Source: Spirosomataceae bacterium (GTDB taxonomy: Bacteria; Bacteroidota; Bacteroidia; Cytophagales; Spirosomataceae). Taken from it: DNA of 5,426 nt. A program made the translations under genes and the position numbers. Where the stretch lies: positions 1 to 5,426 of the forward strand of contig JANQUM010000227.1 of assembly GCA_030731175.1 (NCBI GenBank). Direction: 5' to 3'. The notes beneath the pieces were generated by a model. It had not been told where the DNA came from. It saw nothing but the letters and a program-made list of their open reading frames with translations, and made no database searches. Of the stretch, positions 1-5,278 are shown in pieces. The stretch's first letter is position 1, and each line of letters opens with the position of its first letter.

Positions 1-2397
1 ATATCGAGAGAAGTAAATATTATAACTCAAAAGATCCCGACGGCATTGAACACCGTTTCCGGCGGCTTCGGGGTTATCCCAGGTTAATACATTCTGAAAA
101 AAAGCGGCATCACAATATTGCTCTGGCGTGATTACCTCGCACCTAATTTCGGCAACAGTCAGGTTTGGCGGGCACGGCGGAGAGCGATCAGCGGGAACAG
201 CACAAGCACGCTGCGAGAAATTAGACAATAAACCGAGTCCGGGTACTTTTTCGTACTGCCCCACGGTTTCTATCACATAGCAGTACGTGGTTCCGTTTAC
301 AAGCGGGGTGCTTACGTTTCCATCGTCAGGAAATTTGTCTGTTCCGTCATCTATATAATTAAAGGTATTTCCACCCAATACATCTACTTCCGCGATGGCG
401 TTATAAGTTCCGGGAGAAATTTCACGGTAAATGCGGTGTCGCTGATTGTCGTTACTCCACGGCACGTTTGCTTCCCAGCGTAAGCGTACGCTTTTGTCAT
501 CTGGGGCGGCAAGTAAACGCACGCTGCTCGCTGGCGGCGTGGTGCCGAGTAGTCGGTCGCCATCAATGTGAAACTCGATTCTGTAACGATAAGCGTTTCT
601 TTCGGTATCTAAATTTTTATCAACAAAAACCGTATCAGCCGCTACGCCAAGTTCAGTATTTATTTGGGTAACAAGGCTAAAATTTGCTCCATTTAGACCA
701 GTGGCTCGGTACAAATCATAGCGGTAAGGCCCAGGGTATTCAGTAGTATCTAAATCAACTGGGCGGGTCCAACGCACTAAGATTTCTCCGGCGTCAGTGT
801 CCGTTTCTTCAATTGTAACATTGGTGATTATCGGCACTCGCTCGGGCAGTTCGCTTCCGATGCAAAATTCGGTGGATGGCGGGCTGTCTAAATTTGTGAA
901 TGGGTTTACGCTAATATTTGCGAGTAACCGGTAACTATAAGTTACGCCCTTTGTGGTTCTCGTATCTAAGAAAAGGGTGTCATTTGTACTTACCCTCGCA
1001 ACTTCGGTGTATCCCCATGCCGCCGGAATACCCGTAGTACATTCGCCTGCGTTTTGCCCACTGCAACCTTCCCGACGATAGATTATAATATCGCCGCCAG
1101 TTGTACACATCTGGTACGGTTGCCACGAGAGTTGTACTCCAGCATCTTTTTCTACGGCTATCAGACCTCTAACCCTTGGTGGAAGCACCCTAATTTTCAC
1201 GGTTTTAATATCCGTTAGTTGCGTTTCAAACCTTCCCGGAGAATCATCCACTTTAAATAACACGGAAAAATCTTGCTGCTGCACGTGGGCACAGTTTGTC
1301 TGCCAAGTAAATTCTACGCGTGCCGGACTACTCTGCGTTCCAGTTTGCGGAGTATAAGTAGCTGCCAGCGGAGCAATATTCGCAACCGGTGCACCGCTGA
1401 AATCAACATTATATATACCTCCCGAAGAAGTAAGCCGCAACTGCTGCCCTTCATCCGGGTCTGTTGCTGATACCAAAAAGTTTATTACCTCGCCTGCTTC
1501 AACGCAAATATCAGGAGGCACAACAAGTTCGGGGCGATTATTAGTTGTTTCCACCACGATAATTTGCATATCCCGAACTATTTCGCCGATTTTCAGGAAA
1601 TCTCCGTTTGGCCCCCGTCGCCATTCTTCAACTACAAATGCTACATTATACTGCCCTGCTCGCTGCGGGGCATCCCAAATTAAATCTCCCGTTCGGGGGT
1701 TTATCGTAAAAGTGGCGGGGCCGGTTTCTCGTTCGTTCAGAATGGGGGCTTGCCCGAGCGTTTCGGGTGAAATATATCCTTCAATAAATACACCAACACC
1801 AGTAGCGTTACCAATGTCTTTTCTTGGAATAGTGAGGCGGTAAGAAAGGCTGTCGCCGTCGGTATCAAAAGCTCCTGGGTTATGGATATAACGCACACCA
1901 ACCGCCGCAGAGTCAATCGGTATGTTTAATAACACCGGCGTACTGTTCAGTCCGATTGCCGAATTGATAAATATTCTTGTCTGAACAAAGAAGCTTATTT
2001 CTCCTGTGTCGCCGGGTAAGTTGATAGTATTTCTATTTCGGTTAACAATTCCACACGAAATAGTGTAAGTGCCAGGAGCGGGATAAGTAAAAACCGTATC
2101 GTAAACGTTAACCACCGTAGAAGCACTGATGAGCGTTCGGCTTCTTCTTCTAACCCGTGCCGATTCTACTTGATTAGAGTTTAAACCAAAGTAGAAAGTA
2201 ACATCTTCCTGGCCATCATTGGCTGGTTTTCCGTTTATTTCGTCGGTGTAGGTAGTGAGTGTAACCCGGTAAGTAAGCGTTGTATTAGAGATACGTTTTG
2301 CGGTAATTTCACCCGCCCGAATGTGGGTTGCGTGAACTTGGTTTACGGCAAAAAGCAAGACGATAAAAAACGAAAAAAAACGAAAAAATCTGTTCAT
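1..2397 (-). CDS. Large secreted FN3-repeat surface protein, C-terminus outside the window
   Basis: The minus strand is open for all 799 codons from an ATG at 2397 to the left edge, so the 3' end is missing. Residues 1-23 (MNRFFRFFSFFIVLLFAVNQVHA) form a clear Sec signal peptide, with likely cleavage after VHA. The mature protein starts THIRAGEITA, the N-terminal signature of a Bacteroidota family often annotated as gliding motility-associated C-terminal domain proteins. Residues 24-150 look like a beta-domain. Residues 150-280 are cadherin/Ig-like, with DTDGDSLSYRL near 178-188 and INPRTGDLIWDAP near 252-264. Residues 285-405 form another Ig-like module, with PPDICVEAGE and ATDPDEG. FN3 modules follow at about 406-515, 520-615 and 622-735, each with a W near strand B or C and a Y-x-Y strand, and a fourth begins at about 740. 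It probably acts as an exported adhesin or surface structural protein. A type IX sorting domain is expected beyond the edge but is not seen. No Shine-Dalgarno precedes the ATG. Confidence 0.93.
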   Translation of the reverse strand, partial: MNRFFRFFSFFIVLLFAVNQVHATHIRAGEITAKRISNTTLTYRVTLTTYTDEINGKPANDGQEDVTFYFGLNSNQVESARVRRRSRTLISASTVVNVYDTVFTYPAPGTYTISCGIVNRNRNTINLPGDTGEISFFVQTRIFINSAIGLNSTPVLLNIPIDSAAVGVRYIHNPGAFDTDGDSLSYRLTIPRKDIGNATGVGVFIEGYISPETLGQAPILNERETGPATFTINPRTGDLIWDAPQRAGQYNVAFVVEEWRRGPNGDFLKIGEIVRDMQIIVVETTNNRPELVVPPDICVEAGEVINFLVSATDPDEGQQLRLTSSGGIYNVDFSGAPVANIAPLAATYTPQTGTQSSPARVEFTWQTNCAHVQQQDFSVLFKVDDSPGRFETQLTDIKTVKIRVLPPRVRGLIAVEKDAGVQLSWQPYQMCTTGGDIIIYRREGCSGQNAGECTTGIPAAWGYTEVARVSTNDTLFLDTRTTKGVTYSYRLLANISVNPFTNLDSPPSTEFCIGSELPERVPIITNVTIEETDTDAGEILVRWTRPVDLDTTEYPGPYRYDLYRATGLNGANFSLVTQINTELGVAADTVFVDKNLDTERNAYRYRIEFHIDGDRLLGTTPPASSVRLLAAPDDKSVRLRWEANVPWSNDNQRHRIYREISPGTYNAIAEVDVLGGNTFNYIDDGTDKFPDDGNVSTPLVNGTTYCYVIETVGQYEKVPGLGLLSNFSQRACAVPADRSPPCPPNLTVAEIRCEVITPEQYCDAAFFQNVLTWDNPEAAGNGVQCRRDLLSYNIYFSRY
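2374..2397 (-). other. Start of signal peptide coding region of the FN3 surface protein
   Basis: The first codons encode M-N-R followed by an unusually phenylalanine-rich hydrophobic core (FFRFFSFFIVLLF), visible on the plus strand as runs of A. Together with the downstream A-V-N-Q-V-H-A cleavage region, this fixes the start at the ATG at 2397. The open frame would be hard to explain as an exported protein with any later start. The basic residues at positions 3 and 6 lie before and within the hydrophobic core, and the overall length of about 23 residues is normal for a Sec type I signal. Confidence 0.8.
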
Positions 2398-2481
2398 TCG
2401 GCTGGAATGTATGAATTAGGGAATTTCTACTGAATTATTAAACGAAACCGACCTGCTTTTTATTCTTTACGGAATCTGACT

Positions 2482-2510
2482 ACAAGGTAGATTTTTGTTT
2501 TGTAACCAAA
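2482..2510 (-). promoter_or_regulatory. Weak candidate Bacteroidota-type promoter for the FN3 surface gene
   Basis: Reading the minus strand, a TTTG (plus-strand 2507-2510) is followed after 17 nt by TACCTTGT (plus-strand 2482-2489). The known primary-sigma promoter of Bacteroidota has TTTG or TTG, a gap of about 17-23 nt, then TAnnTTTG. The upstream element matches. The downstream element matches only partly (TA, then TTGT in place of TTTG). Transcription would start near 2475, giving a leader of about 80 nt. This is a pattern match only. Confidence 0.22.
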
Positions 2511-2563
2511 AAGGCACAACGAAAAGAGTTTACTTAAAATTGAAAACGGTCGAATTGCAAAAT

Positions 2564-2580
2564 GAACGAATCAATCGTTC
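2564..2580. repeat. Short inverted repeat GAACGA-N5-TCGTTC
   Basis: GAACGA at 2564-2569 and TCGTTC at 2575-2580 are perfect inverted copies around the 5-nt loop ATCAA. It lies about 80 bp upstream of the chosen transporter start in a divergent promoter region, so it could be an operator or a small leader hairpin. It is followed only by TTTAA, and the 6-bp stem is too short and AT-balanced to be a convincing terminator. An inverted repeat of this size can also arise by chance. Confidence 0.35.
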
Positions 2581-2659
2581 TTTAATAACAAAGAAAACTA
2601 TCAAACGGTTGGGCTACAACATAAACTTTCGACCTTTGTGCCACACTAAAACCAATTTT

Positions 2660-3589
2660 ATGCCCCCCGAAAACTTGCAACGTGGTGTCCTTTTTATGGT
2701 TATTGCTTCCTTTTGCTTTGCCCTTACAGGAGCTTGCACCCGTTTTTTGGGCGGAGAAATCAACTCGGTTGAATTAGTTTTTTTTCGGAATGTAATTGGT
2801 GTGGGTTTTATAGCCGCTACACTTTTGAAACGCCCTATAAAACAAAAAGGAGGCAAGCCGTTTTTACTTATTTTTCGGGGGATTATCGGAACGTTGGCCC
2901 TTTATACGTTCTTTTACAGCATTACTCAAATTGGATTGGCGGAAGCAATTACGTACCAACAAACTTACCCAATTTGGCTCGCCCTGCTTTCCTTTTATTT
3001 TTTGGGCGAATACCTAAAAAGAAAAGAATGGTGGGCAATCTTACTTGGTTTTGGCGGAATTTTACTGATTTTTCTCCCGCAAATGACGGGCGGACTTACC
3101 TCTACCCGTAACCACTCTATCGGTATAATCAATGCTGTTTTGACGGCCCTTGCTTATCTCAGCATTAGGGGTTTAAGCGAGTTTTACGATACTCGCTCTA
3201 TTGTACTTTCCTTCATGCTCTCTGGAATTTTATTGCCGATAATTTCCATGACAATTGGTGAATATTACAATTTCCCGAACCTCGATTTTATGATTAGTAA
3301 ATTCGTCATGCCAACCGGACAGCAATGGCTCTGGATCGCTGTTTTGGGCGTTGCCGCCATGATTGGGCAAATATTCCTGACAAAAGCATTTGCGTTCGGA
3401 AAAGCCGGACCAATTTCGGTCGCGGGATATTCCAACATTATTTTCTCGGTTTTCTTCGGTGTATTCCTCGGTGATGCCATTCCAACGTGGCTTTCGTTTG
3501 CCGGAATTTCACTCGTGATTATTAGCGGAATTTTGATTTCTTGGAAGAAGAAGGCAGTTGTGGTTAAGAGTGAGAAGGTTAAAGGTTAA
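2660..3589 (+). CDS. EamA/DMT-family inner-membrane transporter
   Basis: The protein has 309 residues, the normal length for a 10-helix member of the drug/metabolite transporter superfamily with two EamA repeats. I see hydrophobic helices at about 9-29, 38-57, 69-88, 91-113, 124-140, 153-171, 179-200, 222-242, 250-271 and 276-294. The end of the first repeat carries the family hallmark: LAEAITYQQTYPIWLALL, then FLGEYLKRKEWW, then GFGGILLIFLP. The second repeat ends FGKAGPISVAGYSNIIF, then GDAIPTW, then GISLVIISGILI. The start is the ATG at 2660 (MPPENLQRGVLFMVIASF), placed directly before helix 1. The open frame extends to a TTG at 2495, but that extension is basic and hydrophilic. EamA proteins export or import small metabolites such as amino acids, nucleosides or cofactors, and the substrate cannot be predicted here. 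The gene appears to stand alone: it diverges from the surface-protein gene and is 121 bp from the next gene. The last residues (VKSEKVKG) are encoded by purine-rich repetitive DNA. Confidence 0.95.
   Translation: MPPENLQRGVLFMVIASFCFALTGACTRFLGGEINSVELVFFRNVIGVGFIAATLLKRPIKQKGGKPFLLIFRGIIGTLALYTFFYSITQIGLAEAITYQQTYPIWLALLSFYFLGEYLKRKEWWAILLGFGGILLIFLPQMTGGLTSTRNHSIGIINAVLTALAYLSIRGLSEFYDTRSIVLSFMLSGILLPIISMTIGEYYNFPNLDFMISKFVMPTGQQWLWIAVLGVAAMIGQIFLTKAFAFGKAGPISVAGYSNIIFSVFFGVFLGDAIPTWLSFAGISLVIISGILISWKKKAVVVKSEKVKG
3575..3588 (+). repeat. Tandem heptamer AAGGTTA x2 across the transporter stop codon
   Basis: AAGGTTA occurs at 3575-3581 and again at 3582-3588, followed by AAAGG. The stop codon TAA of the transporter (3587-3589) lies within the end of the second copy. 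The purine-rich stretch begins slightly upstream (about 3562), so the last few codons of the transporter are low-complexity sequence. Confidence 0.6.
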
Positions 3590-3648
3590 AAGGCATGTTA
3601 GGGGGGGACACTCATAATGGTCATAAAGCGAAGCATCGTAAGAGTAAA

Positions 3649-3684
3649 TTTGATAGGAAAAATAGTATTGAAAAGTTAACTTTA
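3649..3684 (+). promoter_or_regulatory. Candidate Bacteroidota-type promoter for the zeta-like kinase gene
   Basis: A TTTG at 3649-3652 is followed after 24 nt by TAACTTTA at 3677-3684, which matches TAnnTTTG except for the last base. The spacing is one base longer than the usual 17-23 nt. A start near 3690 would give a leader of about 20 nt before the TTG start codon. The downstream element overlaps a short GTTA-N6-TAAC inverted repeat (3675-3688), which could be an operator for autoregulation, but arms of 4 bp are weak evidence. An alternative downstream element, TAGTATTG at 3663-3670, has no suitably spaced partner. Confidence 0.3.
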
Positions 3685-3698
3685 TAACTCGCTTTAAC

Positions 3699-3712
3699 GA
3701 ATTTTGAATTTT
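3699..3712 (+). repeat. Tandem heptamer GAATTTT x2 at the kinase start codon
   Basis: GAATTTT occurs at 3699-3705 and 3706-3712. The TTG start codon of the kinase gene (3711-3713) lies at the end of the second copy, and an in-frame TGA (3705-3707) lies between the two copies. Loss of one unit would still leave TTG in place but would shorten the leader by 7 nt. Confidence 0.55.
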
Positions 3713-4283
3713 GAAAAACCTCTACATCATCGCTGGCTGCAACGGAGCAGGTAAAACCACCGCCTCGTTTACAGTTTTACCCGAGATACTGGATTGCCAT
3801 GAATTTGTAAATGCGGACGAAATCGCGAGAGGTTTATCTCCTTTTCAACCCGAAAAAGCAGCTTTTGAATCTGGAAGAATAATGTTGAACAGGATAAAAG
3901 CGTTATTAGAAAGCAATGTCGATTTCGCTTTTGAAACAACTCTATCAACACGGAGCTACGTGAATTTTGCAAAGAAGGCACAAAAGCAAGGTTATTCAGT
4001 TACCTTATTATTCTTTCTTTTAGATTCGGTGGAGTTAGCAATAGAACGAGTATCGACAAGAGTCACTGAAGGCGGTCATAATATTCCAGAAGACGTTATT
4101 CGTAGAAGGTATGAAAGGGGACTTAGTAACTTTTTTACGTTATACAAACCAATAGCAGATAATTGGTCTCTCATTAATAATTCGGGTGATTCTTACGAGA
4201 TTATCGCAGAAAAATCTGACAAAGTAGAAATTATCATAAATAACGAAGTTTGGACAAAATTAAAAAGCAACTACGATGAGTAA
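3711..4283 (+). CDS. Zeta-toxin-like P-loop kinase
   Basis: The 190-residue cytoplasmic protein matches the compact zeta-toxin/COG4185-type ATPases. MKNLYIIAGCNGAGKTT contains a Walker A motif (G9-C-N-G-A-G-K15-T16). NADEIARGLSPF carries D36, at the position of the catalytic base in zeta and PezT. F74-E75-T76-T77 matches the substrate-binding E-x-T region. R113 and R117, then GGHNIPEDVIRRRYERG at 121-137, supply the arginine-rich nucleotide-binding lid. Known zeta and PezT enzymes phosphorylate UDP-N-acetylglucosamine and poison cell-wall synthesis, but the target of these shorter chromosomal forms is not established and could differ. The start must be the TTG at 3711: an in-frame TGA ends at 3707, and the first internal ATG (codon 58) lies beyond the Walker A motif. 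The TTG start and lack of a Shine-Dalgarno suggest low translation. The next gene overlaps its 3' end by 8 nt (ATGAGTAA), implying translational coupling. All key residues look intact. Confidence 0.92.
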   Translation: MKNLYIIAGCNGAGKTTASFTVLPEILDCHEFVNADEIARGLSPFQPEKAAFESGRIMLNRIKALLESNVDFAFETTLSTRSYVNFAKKAQKQGYSVTLLFFLLDSVELAIERVSTRVTEGGHNIPEDVIRRRYERGLSNFFTLYKPIADNWSLINNSGDSYEIIAEKSDKVEIIINNEVWTKLKSNYDE

Positions 4284-4458
4284 AATAATCAAACCAGAGA
4301 CCCAAAGTGATAAAATTGTACGAGGGCTTGAACTCACGTACAAAAAACTAATCGAATTCAAGAAAAGCAAAAACTCCCCGTTGGTAGTTTCTCGTAATGG
4401 GAAGGTGGTAAAACTTGACCCGCACGAAGTACCTAAAACAACTACCTATAAACGCTGA
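4276..4458 (+). CDS. Small basic protein, candidate partner/antitoxin of the zeta-like kinase
   Basis: This is a 60-residue protein starting at the ATG inside ATGAGTAA, so its first 8 nt overlap the end of the kinase gene. It is lysine-rich. Residues 9-31 look like an amphipathic helix (TQSDKIVRGLELTYKKLIEF), followed by a short beta-hairpin-like segment, SPLVVSRNGKVVKLDP (34-49), and a basic tail. There is no signal peptide or membrane segment. I cannot assign a known antitoxin family: it is not epsilon-like and lacks an obvious helix-turn-helix. The strict overlap with an intact toxin-type kinase is the main reason to think the two work together, perhaps as a neutralising or substrate-adaptor partner. 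Classical epsilon and PezA antitoxins are encoded upstream of their toxins; here the order is reversed. That it is a real gene is well supported by the overlap and its ordered sequence; its role is inference. Confidence 0.75.
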   Translation: MSKIIKPETQSDKIVRGLELTYKKLIEFKKSKNSPLVVSRNGKVVKLDPHEVPKTTTYKR

Positions 4459-4486
4459 TAAACCTGCCTCATAAACAATCCATTGT

Positions 4487-4491
4487 AAAGG
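4487..4491 (+). promoter_or_regulatory. Possible ribosome binding site of the CIA30 gene
   Basis: AAAGG lies 4 nt upstream of the ATG at 4496. The spacing is short and the match partial, but it is the only purine-rich Shine-Dalgarno-like element before any gene in this window, and it supports the chosen start over a later one. Confidence 0.35.
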
Positions 4492-4495
4492 TATT

Positions 4496-5032
4496 ATGAA
4501 AACAATCACATTACTTTTAGCCATGCTTTTTACAACCACAAATCCCGCCCTTATTTTCGATTTTGATAAAGAAGTCAGTTTACAAAACTGGCAAGTCGTG
4601 GACGATGTCGTGATGGGCGGACGCTCGTCGGGAAAGTTCACATTAAATGATGATGGTCACGGCGTTTTTTCGGGAAAGGTTTCTTTAGAAAACAACGGCG
4701 GATTTTCTTCCGTGCGGTACGATTTCCCCGAAAAGAAATCAGTGAAAGGATTCACCAAAGTAATTATTACGCTCAAAGGCGACGGAAAGGATTACCAATT
4801 TAGAATTAAAGCAAAGTCTAACGATTATTATTCGTACATCGCTGCTTTCAAAACTTCGGGGGAATGGGAGAAAGTAGAAATTTCTTTAGCAGAAATGTAT
4901 CCTTCTTTTCGGGGACGAACGTTAGATATGCCCAATTTCGAGTCCGACTTTATCGAAGAGCTTCGGTTCTTGATTGGCAACAAAAAACCGCAGAGTTTCG
5001 AGTTGATAATTGATAAGATTGAGTTGGGATGA
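4496..5032 (+). CDS. Exported CIA30-domain protein
   Basis: The 178-residue protein has a short hydrophobic N-terminus (MKTITLLLAMLFTTTNPA) that looks like a signal peptide, though the cleavage site is not sharp. Residues 19-178 form a complete CIA30 domain (named for complex I intermediate-associated protein 30), a jelly-roll fold related to carbohydrate-binding modules. The hallmarks are F21-D-F-D, W32, VVDDVVMGGRSSG (34-46), FSGKVSLENNGGFSSVR (58-74), KGDGKDYQFRIKA (94-106) and the C-terminal FLIGNKKPQSFELIIDKIEL. In eukaryotes the domain occurs in complex I assembly factors. Bacterial single-domain versions are usually of unknown function, and the fold suggests ligand or glycan binding rather than catalysis. 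If the N-terminus is cleaved, the protein is periplasmic or surface-located. It starts 37 nt after the small partner gene on the same strand, so it may be co-transcribed with the kinase pair. A functional link is not shown. Confidence 0.93.
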   Translation: MKTITLLLAMLFTTTNPALIFDFDKEVSLQNWQVVDDVVMGGRSSGKFTLNDDGHGVFSGKVSLENNGGFSSVRYDFPEKKSVKGFTKVIITLKGDGKDYQFRIKAKSNDYYSYIAAFKTSGEWEKVEISLAEMYPSFRGRTLDMPNFESDFIEELRFLIGNKKPQSFELIIDKIELG

Positions 5033-5052
5033 TGTCTCGACTCCGCTCGACA
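5033..5052. repeat. Palindromic intergenic repeat-like element with two TCGA sites
   Basis: Immediately after the CIA30 stop codon lies TGTC, then TCGA-CTCCGC-TCGA, then CA. The outer TGTC pairs with GACA, and the two TCGA tetramers can alternatively pair around CTCCGC. Sequences of this kind (TCGACTCCGCTCGAC core) are, from general knowledge, recurrent in intergenic regions of Bacteroidota. The copy number in this genome cannot be seen from here. Confidence 0.45.
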
Positions 5053-5077
5053 GCCCGCTAACCTTCTTTTAGCATAA

Positions 5078-5114
5078 AAAGCGGCTTCTGCACATTATGT
5101 ACAGAAGCCGCTTT
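5078..5114. terminator. Probable bidirectional rho-independent terminator
   Basis: AAAGCGGCTTCTG at 5078-5090 and CAGAAGCCGCTTT at 5102-5114 form a perfect 13-bp stem around an 11-nt loop, in which ACA and TGT can pair further. The plus strand continues TTTCTC after the GC core; the minus strand reads TTTTTATG, which is the better T-tract. It lies 46 nt after the CIA30 stop, so it can end the plus-strand unit and also stop transcription entering from the right. Confidence 0.8.
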
Positions 5115-5278
5115 CTCATGTAGTAAACCCACCAACGGAGCTTTATGATTTAGCTATCGAAACGATCTAAATTCATTCCCGTGGTGGTGGGTCTTTTAAT
5201 TGGATTCGGTTTTTAAACCCATTTATTTACGGAAATGAGTGATACAAACCTGTATCGGGTCTAAGACCCGACACCACG
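5115..5278. other. Non-coding intergenic stretch
   Basis: I find no gene with a start codon here. The minus strand has a 20-codon open tail ending at 5150 (…PIKRPTTTGMNLDRFDS, then TAA) that is closed upstream by a TAA at 5213-5215 and has no usable start, so it may be a decayed 3' end or chance. ACCCACCA (5127-5134) and TGGTGGGT (5185-5192) are inverted copies 50 nt apart. A compound palindrome occupies 5241-5274. Confidence 0.5.
5241..5274. repeat. Compound palindrome, likely dispersed intergenic repeat
   Basis: Two overlapping hairpins can form. GATACA (5241-5246) pairs with TGTATC (5251-5256) around AACC, while TCGGGTC (5255-5261) pairs with GACCCGA (5265-5271) around TAA. The second stem extends with TG/CA after one mismatch. 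The two hairpins share bases 5255-5256, so they are nearly coaxial or mutually exclusive. On the minus strand the element directly follows the stop of the partial right-edge frame, so it could also aid termination or protect the 3' end. The design resembles REP-type elements. Confidence 0.5.

Larger units (their letters stand above)
2398..2659. other. Divergent intergenic region between the surface protein and transporter genes
   Basis: These 262 bp separate two divergently transcribed genes and should contain both promoters. The plus-strand frame of the transporter stays open back to a TTG at 2495, but the resulting 55 residues are Lys/Arg/Thr-rich, have no membrane segment and precede a normal EamA N-terminus, so I read them as untranslated. 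A small inverted repeat lies at 2564-2580. Apart from the weak promoter candidate on the minus strand, I see no riboswitch, RNA gene or strong promoter. Confidence 0.6.

Noticed and set aside
384..671. Short open frames on both strands (60 and 67 codons) inside the left third
   Set aside because: They lie in other frames of the continuous surface-protein gene, have no family features and no start signals.
1273..1470. Plus-strand 65-codon frame
   Set aside because: It is antisense to the surface-protein gene, and its Cys/Ser/Arg-rich composition is typical of a shadow frame.
2614..2856. Minus-strand 80-codon frame over the transporter start
   Set aside because: It is antisense to the EamA coding region with no recognisable domain.
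3265..3480. Minus-strand 71-codon frame inside the transporter
   Set aside because: It is a shadow of the transporter's second EamA repeat.
3769..3981. Minus-strand 70-codon frame inside the kinase
   Set aside because: It is antisense to the well-supported kinase gene; a zeta-type antitoxin would not be expected there and none is resembled.
3711..4458. Classical epsilon/zeta toxin-antitoxin locus
   Set aside because: The small gene is downstream and does not resemble epsilon or PezA, so only a zeta-like kinase with a candidate partner is claimed.
4348..4641. Minus-strand 97-codon frame spanning the small ORF and the CIA30 start
   Set aside because: It overlaps two better-supported genes on the opposite strand and shows no family features.
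5033..5274. CRISPR-like or att-site interpretation of the right-end palindromes
   Set aside because: The palindromes are different from one another, there is no regular repeat-spacer pattern, and no integrase or tRNA gene is present.
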